A stretch of DNA of 64,000 bases, from contig JAUILA010000007.1 in the NCBI GenBank assembly GCA_030432655.1, positions 1 through 64,000 of the forward strand, given 5' to 3'. The translations under genes and the position numbers were made by a program. The DNA is from Bacteroidia bacterium (lineage in GTDB: Bacteria > Bacteroidota > Bacteroidia > Cytophagales > Cyclobacteriaceae). This document shows positions 23,857-32,665 of this stretch, one piece after another (position 1 is the stretch's first letter; every line of letters begins with the position of its first letter). Below the pieces are notes generated by a model. The model was not told the origin of the DNA. It saw only the letters and a list, made by a program, of their open reading frames with translations, and did not search any database.

Positions 23857-26310
23857 CTATTCTTCATTCATAGAATCAGATGTTTCCGACGTCATTTCGG
23901 TTTCCTCACGGTTCTTAACATATTTTTCCAGCCACTGGTCCTGTTCCCACAGCAGGTGGAGTATGCTTTCCTTCGCGCGGTATCCGTGGCTTTCCTTTGG
24001 AAGCATGACCAGCCGCACCGTAGCGCCAAGTCCTTTCAACGCGTTGAAGTATCGTTCACTTTGCAATGGATAAGTCCCCGAATTATTATCAGCTTCACCG
24101 TGTATCAGCAATAAGGGGGTTTTCATTTTCTCCGCGTGCATGAATGGCGACATGGTATAATAAACCTCGGGGGCTTCCCAGTAGTTACGTTCCTCACTTT
24201 GAAAGCCAAATGGGGTTAGCGTTCGGTTATAGGCACCACTCCGGGCGATACCCGCTGCGAAGAGGTCTGAGTGCGACAACAAATTGGCCACCATAAAAGC
24301 ACCATAGCTGTGTCCGCCCACAGCCACCCGGTTCCGGTCAATATATCCCATTTGATCGACCGCGTCAATCGCAGCTTTGGCATTCGCTACAAGTTGTTTC
24401 CTGAAGGTATCATTAGGCTCCTCCTCTCCTTCCCCGATAATCGGGAAAGCCGCATCATCCAGGACGGCATAACCACGGGTCACCCAGTATACAGGTGAAC
24501 CATAATACGGGTATATAAATTCATTAGGATTCTGTGTGTTCTGGGAGGCGCTGTTCTTGTCCTTGTATTCCCTTGGGTATGCCCAGAGGATCATAGGCAC
24601 TTTTTCTCCGCTGTCCTTATCGTATCCGACCGGTAAATAAAGCGTACCGGAGAGTTCCAGTCCGTCATCCCGTTTATAGGTTATCACCTCCTTATGAACA
24701 TCCTGCATGCTTTTGAATGGATTTTCAAAGGCCGTGAGCTGTTGGAGTTCGTCATTTTTCAGGTTCCGGAAGTAGTAATTCGGATAGTCGGTGGGTGATT
24801 CGATCCGTACCAGCAGCCGGTTTTTATCCGGATTATAATCACTGAGATTTTCAAGCTTATCGGTGTATTGTGAGGTGTATAACCGCTTCTTTTTTTGTGT
24901 TTTCAGGTTTAACTCATCCACAAACGGAAATTGTCCTTCGTCCGAATACCCGTCCCCGATCAGATAGGCATTGTTTCCTTTCATTGCCAGCACATAGCTG
25001 CCATACTCATTTCGTTCACTCACAAATGAACCCGGATCACTGTACCTGTCCTGGTAATTCCGGTCAAAGAGAACCACAGGTTCTGCATCCCGGTCCGATG
25101 GATTGATTATCAGGGAAGTGGTTTTCCGGGTGTTCCACCAGTAATCATTTACAATGGCCATTTTATCATTCGCCCATTGGATGTAGCGATAGCGGTTCTT
25201 CGTTTTGACCAGCAGGGACGGCTCACCATTGAAAGGTGCATCCAGTGTATATACAGCATCACGAAACTCCACTTCATTTTCCGGATCCCCACCGTCAAGC
25301 GCCTCGGCAAACACCAGCGTGGCCGGCTTGTCATTCCGCCAGCTCAGGCTTCTTCTACCGGTCTGGGTGGCCATAAAACCCTGGGGCAGATCCTCCAGGA
25401 GAGGCTCCTCATTGACCGTTGCAACAAAATTGGCCTGGTTATCATACACGTTAGAGGTAGATGGAAACCTGTAATAAGGAACCAGGTAGGAGAATGGCCT
25501 TTTAATTGTATTGACCATTACATAGCTGCCATCCGGCGAAAAACTGATATTGCCGTACATGGCGCTTTCCATCCATTTTTCCTCGGAGCCATCAAGTGAT
25601 ACTCTGTACAATTCTGAAAGTGCAAGCTGCTCAAAGTTAAACTCATCATTCTTGTTCTTAAGCAGGTCCTGATAGGTACGGTTCTGCGCTTTTTTTCCAT
25701 CGTTGACCGAGACGGTCGGACCAGCAGGAACCACATCATCGGTATTAATCAACTCCTTTCTTTCTGAGGATATCATTTTAACCAGCAGGCTGTTACTGTC
25801 CTCGTACCAGTTGATCACGTCGCCCATATTGGCGTTTATCAGGCGGTCGGACAACTGCCGCGCCGTACCACTCTCAATATCCAACACCCATAAATACACT
25901 CCTTCTGAAGTGGTGTTGGTCATGGCAATTTTTTTCTGATCGGGTGACCAGCTGAAATTACTGAGACGTGGTGTTTGCGGAAGGCCTTTAACTTCCATGG
26001 GCTCATCGCCGCTTACCCGCTGAATTTTTACATTATTAGTGTAACTCACCCGGCTGCCGATGTTGGTCTTCGGGTCAATGCGCAGGCCGGCCAGTCGCAG
26101 CTCCTTCTGGGACAGCTCTTCAATGGAAGTGTATGCATCCCTGTAAAGCAGGATCATATACTCACGGGCGTCATCCATTAACACGGATGGCGCCAGTGGC
26201 ACATCCACAAGTTCCAAAATTTCCTGGGGAGGTTTCTGGTAGGTAAGATTTTCCTGGGCGGTCAGCGAAACTGAAATTAATACCGCCAGAATGGTCAGTA
26301 ACTGTCTCAT
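23857..26310 (-). CDS. Prolyl-oligopeptidase family (S9D, glutamyl endopeptidase-like) serine peptidase
   Basis: The 817-residue protein has a signal peptide, an N-terminal beta-propeller (about 100-540) and a C-terminal alpha/beta-hydrolase domain. The triad is S668 (GGHSYGAF), D741 (HGEADNNSG) and H775 (KESHGY). The N-terminus YQKPPQEILELVDVPLAP and AGLRIDPKTNIGSR closely resemble chloroplast glutamyl endopeptidase (CGEP), the S9D subfamily that cleaves after Glu. It is probably secreted or periplasmic and degrades peptides. Flanking genes give no functional link. Confidence 0.85.
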   Translation of the reverse strand: MRQLLTILAVLISVSLTAQENLTYQKPPQEILELVDVPLAPSVLMDDAREYMILLYRDAYTSIEELSQKELRLAGLRIDPKTNIGSRVSYTNNVKIQRVSGDEPMEVKGLPQTPRLSNFSWSPDQKKIAMTNTTSEGVYLWVLDIESGTARQLSDRLINANMGDVINWYEDSNSLLVKMISSERKELINTDDVVPAGPTVSVNDGKKAQNRTYQDLLKNKNDEFNFEQLALSELYRVSLDGSEEKWMESAMYGNISFSPDGSYVMVNTIKRPFSYLVPYYRFPSTSNVYDNQANFVATVNEEPLLEDLPQGFMATQTGRRSLSWRNDKPATLVFAEALDGGDPENEVEFRDAVYTLDAPFNGEPSLLVKTKNRYRYIQWANDKMAIVNDYWWNTRKTTSLIINPSDRDAEPVVLFDRNYQDRYSDPGSFVSERNEYGSYVLAMKGNNAYLIGDGYSDEGQFPFVDELNLKTQKKKRLYTSQYTDKLENLSDYNPDKNRLLVRIESPTDYPNYYFRNLKNDELQQLTAFENPFKSMQDVHKEVITYKRDDGLELSGTLYLPVGYDKDSGEKVPMILWAYPREYKDKNSASQNTQNPNEFIYPYYGSPVYWVTRGYAVLDDAAFPIIGEGEEEPNDTFRKQLVANAKAAIDAVDQMGYIDRNRVAVGGHSYGAFMVANLLSHSDLFAAGIARSGAYNRTLTPFGFQSEERNYWEAPEVYYTMSPFMHAEKMKTPLLLIHGEADNNSGTYPLQSERYFNALKGLGATVRLVMLPKESHGYRAKESILHLLWEQDQWLEKYVKNREETEMTSETSDSMNEE

Positions 26311-26485
26311 GGTGCTTTAAATTATAGGTGGAGTATAAAGATAGCCAATTGAATGGATGGTTGTAAAACCGTTTATAATGTAACCGCGCCATTGATGGGA
26401 TTGTTTACCGGAAATACCAGCTTCACTATTCTGATTTTTTTATAATATTCCCTGCATTCTCCCATGGCCTTTCCGCCGCCTGCCA

Positions 26486-26493
26486 TATATTTG
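26486..26493 (+). promoter_or_regulatory. Candidate -7 promoter element of the DUF4494 gene
   Basis: TATATTTG matches the Bacteroidota TAnnTTTG consensus exactly and lies 30 bases before ATG 26524. No convincing TTG is seen at the usual upstream distance. Confidence 0.45.
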
Positions 26494-26523
26494 CCGCCCA
26501 ATCTGAAAACAAAATTTAAATAC

Positions 26524-27003
26524 ATGAAGACCTGGTACAACTGCAAACTAAAAAGCACGAAGGAAACGGAAGATGGATCGATCAAACAGGTGACCGAGGC
26601 ATTTCTGGTGGATGCGGTTTCTTATACGGACGCAGAAGCCCGTATTAATGAAATTGCGGCCCGTGATATTCACGGTGAGTTCATGATTACACAGATCACG
26701 AAAACAAACATTGGCGAGGTAATTCCATCAGAAGACAGCTTCACCTGGTTTAAATGTAAAGTTGTATATGTTACGGTTGATGCCGATTCTGAAAAAGAAA
26801 TGAAAATCAACTCGTATCTTCTTGTGGCTGCTCAGCATATCAAGCAGGCATTTGAAACCATCGAAGAACATTTCAAAGGGACCATGGTACCGTACGAAGT
26901 GCCTTCCATTACCCAGACACCTATTATTGAGGTTTATCCTTATGATAAAGATGAAATCCCGGCCAATCTGACGCCGCTCAGCGAGATCGAGAATAATGCC
27001 TGA
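26524..27003 (+). CDS. DUF4494 family protein
   Basis: Starting at ATG 26524 gives a 159-residue cytoplasmic protein beginning MKTWYNCKLKSTKETEDG, the DUF4494 N-terminus. A longer frame from 26464 includes the promoter-like TATATTTG and is rejected. The protein has two similar halves, each with a WYxCKxK/WFKCKVVY strand, and no membrane segment or signal. DUF4494 is largely restricted to Bacteroidota and its function is unknown. A strong hairpin terminator follows the stop by 9 bases. Confidence 0.8.
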   Translation: MKTWYNCKLKSTKETEDGSIKQVTEAFLVDAVSYTDAEARINEIAARDIHGEFMITQITKTNIGEVIPSEDSFTWFKCKVVYVTVDADSEKEMKINSYLLVAAQHIKQAFETIEEHFKGTMVPYEVPSITQTPIIEVYPYDKDEIPANLTPLSEIENNA

Positions 27004-27012
27004 AACAAACAA

Positions 27013-27039
27013 AAGGTCCGGATATTCCGGACCTTTTTT
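27013..27039 (+). terminator. Rho-independent terminator
   Basis: AAGGTCCGGA and TCCGGACCTT form a ten-base-pair stem with a TAT loop. Six T residues overlap the 3' side of the stem. Confidence 0.85.
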
Positions 27040-27079
27040 CAATTTAATTCATCTCTATGATTCTCTGTGGATGCAGCCT

Positions 27080-27535
27080 TTAATCAAGTGCTGCCTCCAG
27101 TTGCTCCAGCTTGCTGATACTGTTTTTTATCTCATCCCGCTGGCCCCGGATAAGCGCATGTGATTCGCCTGAGATATTCTCTTCACGCAATAGCTCGTTA
27201 TACTCATCAAGTGCTTCTTTCTCCCCTCTCAGACATTCCTCAACTACTGCTTCATCCTTATTGGTTGAAAGAGCCGAACGGATGTCCATCCAGGTACGGT
27301 GTGCGCCTCCCTCGAATGATCCACTCCCGAGGAGTTCATCCACATTCTTGTTCATAGCGTTAGTCGCGGTTTCCAGCTGTGTGGCAAACGACTTACGCTG
27401 GGTCGCCTCTTCCCTGAAGCCCTGTGCGAGATTAGTATTTTTTACGTTATCCGCGGCATTCAAATAGCATTTATATGCATCGATATTTCTTTCGATGACA
27501 TCTTTTATTTCGTTATTCAGATTATTGGTATTCAT
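27080..27535 (-). CDS. PA2169/DUF2383-type four-helix-bundle protein
   Basis: The 151-residue all-helical protein has ferritin-like spacing of Glu, His and Tyr residues (EEATQRKSFATQLE, EDxxL-like CLRGEKEALDEYNELL). It matches the DUF2383 family, ferritin-like bundles often seen in stress-induced or spore-like genes. Metal binding cannot be read with certainty. It is probably expressed alone, with an upstream gap of 155 bases that includes a 7-3-7 palindrome (TGAGTAA and TTACTCA, 27662-27678). Confidence 0.7.
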   Translation of the reverse strand: MNTNNLNNEIKDVIERNIDAYKCYLNAADNVKNTNLAQGFREEATQRKSFATQLETATNAMNKNVDELLGSGSFEGGAHRTWMDIRSALSTNKDEAVVEECLRGEKEALDEYNELLREENISGESHALIRGQRDEIKNSISKLEQLEAALD

Positions 27536-27690
27536 AATTATTCAATGTTTGGTAATTAATACACCTGCATAGAAAAAATAATTATGCCAGGGCGCTATGT
27601 TCCATCCTGTCTGAATTTCCGATTAACATGTGTGGAAGACAAGTAACAATTATTCGGAAAATGAGTAAAAGTTACTCACCTGAAATATAG

Positions 27691-28407
27691 TCAGTTACCG
27701 GCATTTCTTAGCATAACCCGGCATTGTTCCGGATGGGTTGTGCGGATTGCATTGGCAAAATCTTCTGAACTGCCAAAGGACTTATTTTCAAGTACATGAT
27801 ATTCAAATTCCAGCTCTACCTCCTGTTCCCGGAATGGCCAGGGTGTCAGCAGGTCCCCTTCAGGGATCTTTTCGATGAAGATATGGCCGATGCCATCCAG
27901 CGGTGCGATCAATTCCTTCTTCCTGGGCAGAGTTTGTTCCCGGCAAAGGATCAGCGAAAGTTCATCACACCATTTCATCACCCGGTAGACACGACTGGCA
28001 TATGTTTTATCAACATTCATAGCCTCAAACAAAGTTTCCTGGTATTTTTTCTGTTCTTTCAGAAATGCCTTAGCCTCAGGCATATCAGAATAAATATTGG
28101 TCGTATGCAAAGAAGTAAGCAATGATTGCCACCGAGATTTATACCTTGAATTATACACCACCTGGCGGGCCTGATCTTCCTGAAAACCCAACTCCCTGAA
28201 ATCTTTTGGCTCACCGTTCTCTCCCACCAGCTTGTCACTGTCCCATGCAGCCTGCCCGTCATCATGGTCGACAATGGCTGCCAGCAGGTCATGCCAGGGT
28301 TCAGGCCTTAGATCATCGCGCAGGTGATCGGCCAGCTTAAACGCCAGCAGCGCGTGTGTCCGTTGAAAAACTATTCTCCAGCCTACAGGTACTTTTGAAA
28401 CTAACAT
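27691..28407 (-). CDS. DUF3891 family protein
   Basis: The 238-residue soluble protein has the DUF3891 layout: an N-terminal GWRIVFQRTHALLAFKLADH, then LLAAIVDHDDGQAAWD and C-terminal WPFREQEVELEFEYHVL. The conserved His and Asp residues (H18, H39, DHDDG) look like an HD-domain-like metal site, but activity is unknown. It lies 87 bases after the AraC regulator gene on the same strand and may be in its transcript. Confidence 0.7.
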   Translation of the reverse strand: MLVSKVPVGWRIVFQRTHALLAFKLADHLRDDLRPEPWHDLLAAIVDHDDGQAAWDSDKLVGENGEPKDFRELGFQEDQARQVVYNSRYKSRWQSLLTSLHTTNIYSDMPEAKAFLKEQKKYQETLFEAMNVDKTYASRVYRVMKWCDELSLILCREQTLPRKKELIAPLDGIGHIFIEKIPEGDLLTPWPFREQEVELEFEYHVLENKSFGSSEDFANAIRTTHPEQCRVMLRNAGN

Positions 28408-28494
28408 GATATTCCGGCTGCATTTTTCCTGCCAGAAATGGTGAAACTTCAGTCCGCCAGGCCTGCCTTAGGCATTACCGCCGCTTCAACAGGG

Positions 28495-29469
28495 TTAGGC
28501 GGGAGACTCAGCAGAAGGAAGTGCATTAAAATGCTTCTTATATGCCGCGGTAAAATTTGACGGGTGGGCATACCCGAGTTCATAGCTCAGCTCAGAGGGA
28601 GACTTTCGGCGTTTTCTGAGTTGCTCCCGGGCATATTCCAGGCGGATCTTGTTCCGGTATTGCATCGGTGAACTGCCAAAGACCTGCTTAAAATTGGTCT
28701 TGAATTTAGTTATGCTCATTTTGGCAGTGGCTGCCAGCTCCTCTATGCTGGGAACCGGGTCGGTAAGAGGATCCCGGAGAATGCTGGCTGTGCGGATCAG
28801 GTTGCCATAATCCTGCGAATGGAGTTGGCGTCCTTTGCCGGACGGATCGTGTTTTCTTAGTTTTTTAAAGAATGATTCCAGGAAGGATAAAGCTTTTCCG
28901 TGAGCTACCAGCTTGTGCCCGAATTCTCCAAGGGCTTCCATTAGCAGAAACTCCAGATCAGGATCCAGATCTTCAAAAGTCAGTGGCTTGTCAAGTGCCA
29001 CTTCCCGTAATTCGTCACCGAAATATTCTTCCAGCAGCTGACGGCTGAATCGTAACCCGCATACTTCCGCCTCTGTACCACGCGGGAAATAGGTATCTAT
29101 CTCAAGCCCCGGGCCGTACATGAGAATGGCAGCCGGAAGGTACTTATGAAACTCAATCTGCACATCCCCTACGGTTTTACGCTGCCCCACACTGGAGAGG
29201 TTTACATGAATAAGAAACCAATCCGAAGTGGTTGGATTTCGGGACTTCATTTCAACCGGCACCTGGTAGACCGTCCGCCCAAAATGATAAAATTCAAGTT
29301 GTCCCGGAAAACTTTGCCACTTCGCGATCCCTCCATCCCCCACTTCGGGGTTCATCACATAGGACTCGCCGTCCTTCAGCATCCTGAACTGAGTAATTGC
29401 CTGATCCAGGATCGGTTTTGTTATGTCAAAGACCACCTCCATCCTGTTAAGATACACGGTTCCGGCCAA
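28495..29469 (-). CDS. AraC-family transcriptional regulator
   Basis: The 324-residue protein has an N-terminal ligand-sensing region of about 200 residues and a C-terminal double helix-turn-helix (about 225-322). The first helix pair is IEELAATAKMSITKFKTNFK and the second contains LSYELGYAHPSNFTAAYKKHF with the conserved F-G-x-S-P-M-Q-Y-R segment. No kinase or receiver domain is fused. The divergent start to the c-heme lipoprotein gene, with only 81 bases between, makes that gene a plausible target. Confidence 0.85.
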   Translation of the reverse strand: MAGTVYLNRMEVVFDITKPILDQAITQFRMLKDGESYVMNPEVGDGGIAKWQSFPGQLEFYHFGRTVYQVPVEMKSRNPTTSDWFLIHVNLSSVGQRKTVGDVQIEFHKYLPAAILMYGPGLEIDTYFPRGTEAEVCGLRFSRQLLEEYFGDELREVALDKPLTFEDLDPDLEFLLMEALGEFGHKLVAHGKALSFLESFFKKLRKHDPSGKGRQLHSQDYGNLIRTASILRDPLTDPVPSIEELAATAKMSITKFKTNFKQVFGSSPMQYRNKIRLEYAREQLRKRRKSPSELSYELGYAHPSNFTAAYKKHFNALPSAESPA

Positions 29470-29523
29470 ACATGAAATTAATGCTGCCCGCGGGTTTGAC
29501 TTGGCTGGTTATCATAAAAAGAG

Positions 29524-29535
29524 GTAACTTGTTAC
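29524..29535. promoter_or_regulatory. Small palindrome between the araC-like and c-heme lipoprotein genes
   Basis: GTAACTTGTTAC has 5-base arms and a two-base centre, midway between the two divergent start codons. It could be the AraC regulator's operator. A single short palindrome is weak evidence. Confidence 0.3.
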
Positions 29536-29550
29536 TCCAAATTTCAGTCC

Positions 29551-32500
29551 ATGTCAAAAAGAATTTTTCTGTATGCCGGCCTGTTGGTCTTAGCTGCCTG
29601 CAGCCAACCGGAAGCACCTGTCGATTATGATGCGTTGTCTGCCAGCGAACAGCGATTGCCTGAAAATGCCGTCCATGGCATGAAGGTAGCAGACGGTACG
29701 ACAATCAGTCTGTTTGCCAGCGAACCTATGCTGATCAATCCGACCAACATTCACGTCGACGAAAGGGGTCGGGTCTGGGTATGTGAGGCACTCAACTACC
29801 GCAACAGCTATAACCCGGAGAATCCTGTGCGGGAAGAGGGCGACAGGATACTGATCCTGGAAGATACTGATGGTGACGGAGCGGCCGATAAGCGCACAGT
29901 CTTTTACCAGGGACAGGATGTTAATGCAGCCCTGGGTATCTGGGCGGTGGGCAACACCGCCATCGTATCGTGCAGTCCGAATGTATTCATCCTGACCGAT
30001 ACGGACGGGGACAATGTGGCGGACAAGAAAGAAGTCCTGTTTACCGGACTGGGTGGAGAGCAAACCGATCATGCGGTTCATGCCTTTGTCCAGGGACCGG
30101 ACGGAAAGCTTTACTTTAATTTTGGAAATACGGGTGAGCAGATCATGGACCGGAATGGCAACCCGGTGATTGCCAGAGGCGGTGCAGAAGTGAATGACAA
30201 AGGTCAGCCTTATCGCCAGGGAATGGTATTCCGGTGCGATCCGGATGGCTCCAACCTGGAAGTACTGGCACATAATTTCCGGAATAATTACGAGGTGGCG
30301 GCAGACTCATATGGTTCGCTCTGGCAGTCTGACAATGATGATGACGGCAACCGTGGTGTGCGCATCAATTACCTGCTGGAATATGGTAATTACGGATATG
30401 CGGATGAAATGACCGGCGCCGGGTGGACCCAGAACCGGGTGAATATCGAAAAAGAAATCCCTCGTCGTCACTGGCACCAGAATGACCCTGGCGTGGTTCC
30501 TAACCTCCTGCTGACCGGGTCGGGGTCGCCAAGCGGGATTACGGTGTATGAAGGGAGAATGCTCCCCGAAATATTTCAGGACCAGGTGATCCACGCCGAA
30601 CCGGGACATAATGTGGTACGCGCGTATCCCGCCGAAAAAAGGGGGGCCGGTTATACGGCCGGAATGCTTCCGCTGGTGGAAGGAAAAGACCAATGGTTTC
30701 GGCCGGTCGATATAGCTACTGCCCCGGACGGGTCCCTGTTTATTGCCGACTGGTACGATCCGGCGGTTGGTGGTCATAAATTCGGCGATCCTGAGCGGGG
30801 AAGGATCTACCGGCTGACAACATCCGGACGAGAAGACACCTATGATATAGTGGACCTGGATGCGGATGATCTGGAAGATATGGGGCTTGCCCTGGGCAGT
30901 CCGAATCTGGCGGTACAGGCGCAGGCAAGGCAGGCGCTCACAGCAGCAGGACAAGAGGCAGAGCCGGTCCTTCTCAAAGCCTGGGAGAATGATAACCCGC
31001 GTATCCGTGCACGGGCACTCTGGCTGCTTGGGGATTTACCGGAAAACGGGGAATCTTACCTGCAAGACGCCCTTTCTGATGCCAATGAAGACCTCCGGAT
31101 TACCGCCTTGCGCGCATTGCGTCAAAAGAACGTGGATATGCTTCCGGTTCTGGCCAAACTGGCCAAAGATCCGTCGCCACAGGTTCGCAGGGAAGTTGCG
31201 ATAGCCCTGCGGTGGGAAGATAGTCCGCAAGCGGATGGAATCTGGACAAATCTTGCTGAGCAATACGACGGGGAAGACCGTTGGTACCTGGAAGCCCTGG
31301 GGATTGGTGCAGACTTGTTTGCAGAAAGCCGGTTTGCCGCCTGGAAACAGGCTGTCGGTGATAATTGGAATACACCGGCGGGTCGTAATATCGTATGGCG
31401 GAGCAGGGCCGAAGCATCCCTGCCCCTGCTGCACCAGCTCATCGCCGGAGACCAGGTGACCCCATTTGATATGAAACAATATTTCAGGGCATTTGATTTT
31501 GTTGAAGCTCCCGGGAAAGAGGATATGCTGGCGTCTCTTTTGAAAGAATCTCACCCACTGGCAGACTCTATCCGGAAATTTGTCCTGTTTCAGCTGGATC
31601 CGGAATATATTGCCGGACATGCCGAGGTACAATCCGCTCTCATGGCCTACCTGTCTTCCGTAGCCGGGACCGGCGAATACCTTGAACTGGTACGGCTGCA
31701 CCATATTGAAGGACAGGAACGTGAATTGCTCAGGATAGCCACCCAGGGAGAAGATCCTGCCTTGCAACAGGCTGCCATGAACCTGCTTGCCGGGTCCGGA
31801 GGGGGACCGCTGATCCTGCAGGCACTTTCCGCTGCCAGCGACGAAGAGAAAATCAGTTTGTTACGCTCCCTCCGCCAGGTTAGTGAAGCGTCCCTGTTGC
31901 CGGAATTCTGGAAATTCGTACAGAATGAGCAAACGGATACCCGGGTCCGGAGGGAAGCCCTGAGTAACCTGACCAACACCTGGGATGGACAGATCTACCT
32001 GATTGACCGTGTTGACCAGCTGGAACCCGGGATGAGATCACAGGCCCTGGTATCACTGGCCAATGCCTGGAACACAGATGTAAGGCAGCGAGCCCGTACC
32101 GCCCTGGAAGAGATCCAGTCTGAACAAGGCGTCGAACTTTCTCCACTGGCTGTGCTGGAGAACAAGGCCGGATCGGCGGAGAATGGCCGGATAATCTATC
32201 AGCAACTCTGCCAGACCTGCCATAAGGCTGATGACGAAGGAACCGACTTCGGTCCCTCCCTGGCCGAAATCGGCAGTAAATTAAGTAAAAAGGGCCTGTA
32301 TGAAGCGATCCTGTACCCCTCCTCGGGCATCAGTTTCGGTTTTGAAGGGTATTCTGTCCATATGAAGGATGGTTCGGTTTACCAGGGGATCCTGGAAAGC
32401 CGTACCGACGAAACAATCGTGATCCGGTTAATGGGCGGTACCACCATGCCTCTGGAAACAGATGAGATTGACCGTTTGGAACAAATGAAACAATCCCTTA

Positions 32501-32589
32501 TGCCTGAAGGCCTGCACAGGGGCCTGAACGAGGAGCAACTGATAGACCTGGTGGAGTACCTGGCTTCACTAAGACCTGTTCAGGGCTGA
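29551..32589 (+). CDS. PVC-type c-heme lipoprotein: dehydrogenase-like propeller, HEAT repeats and cytochrome c
   Basis: The 1012-residue protein has a lipobox (LVLAACSQ). A six-bladed propeller follows (about 45-440, with VDERGRVWVCEALNYR, LEDTDGDGAADK and FIADWYDP). Then come HEAT-like repeats (about 450-850) and a C-terminal cytochrome c domain with C887-x-x-C890-H891 and a distal region to about 1005. This is the membrane-bound dehydrogenase/heme-binding architecture described in Planctomycetes and Cytophagales. Sugar or alcohol oxidation with electron transfer to haem is likely, but the substrate is unknown. The divergent AraC gene may control it. Confidence 0.8.
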   Translation: MSKRIFLYAGLLVLAACSQPEAPVDYDALSASEQRLPENAVHGMKVADGTTISLFASEPMLINPTNIHVDERGRVWVCEALNYRNSYNPENPVREEGDRILILEDTDGDGAADKRTVFYQGQDVNAALGIWAVGNTAIVSCSPNVFILTDTDGDNVADKKEVLFTGLGGEQTDHAVHAFVQGPDGKLYFNFGNTGEQIMDRNGNPVIARGGAEVNDKGQPYRQGMVFRCDPDGSNLEVLAHNFRNNYEVAADSYGSLWQSDNDDDGNRGVRINYLLEYGNYGYADEMTGAGWTQNRVNIEKEIPRRHWHQNDPGVVPNLLLTGSGSPSGITVYEGRMLPEIFQDQVIHAEPGHNVVRAYPAEKRGAGYTAGMLPLVEGKDQWFRPVDIATAPDGSLFIADWYDPAVGGHKFGDPERGRIYRLTTSGREDTYDIVDLDADDLEDMGLALGSPNLAVQAQARQALTAAGQEAEPVLLKAWENDNPRIRARALWLLGDLPENGESYLQDALSDANEDLRITALRALRQKNVDMLPVLAKLAKDPSPQVRREVAIALRWEDSPQADGIWTNLAEQYDGEDRWYLEALGIGADLFAESRFAAWKQAVGDNWNTPAGRNIVWRSRAEASLPLLHQLIAGDQVTPFDMKQYFRAFDFVEAPGKEDMLASLLKESHPLADSIRKFVLFQLDPEYIAGHAEVQSALMAYLSSVAGTGEYLELVRLHHIEGQERELLRIATQGEDPALQQAAMNLLAGSGGGPLILQALSAASDEEKISLLRSLRQVSEASLLPEFWKFVQNEQTDTRVRREALSNLTNTWDGQIYLIDRVDQLEPGMRSQALVSLANAWNTDVRQRARTALEEIQSEQGVELSPLAVLENKAGSAENGRIIYQQLCQTCHKADDEGTDFGPSLAEIGSKLSKKGLYEAILYPSSGISFGFEGYSVHMKDGSVYQGILESRTDETIVIRLMGGTTMPLETDEIDRLEQMKQSLMPEGLHRGLNEEQLIDLVEYLASLRPVQG

Positions 32590-32665
32590 TCAATGTAGTA
32601 CATCCTAAAGAAATTTTGGTTATATTCCTTTACAGGCCAGGCCTAATCGCCTTACCTGCAACACT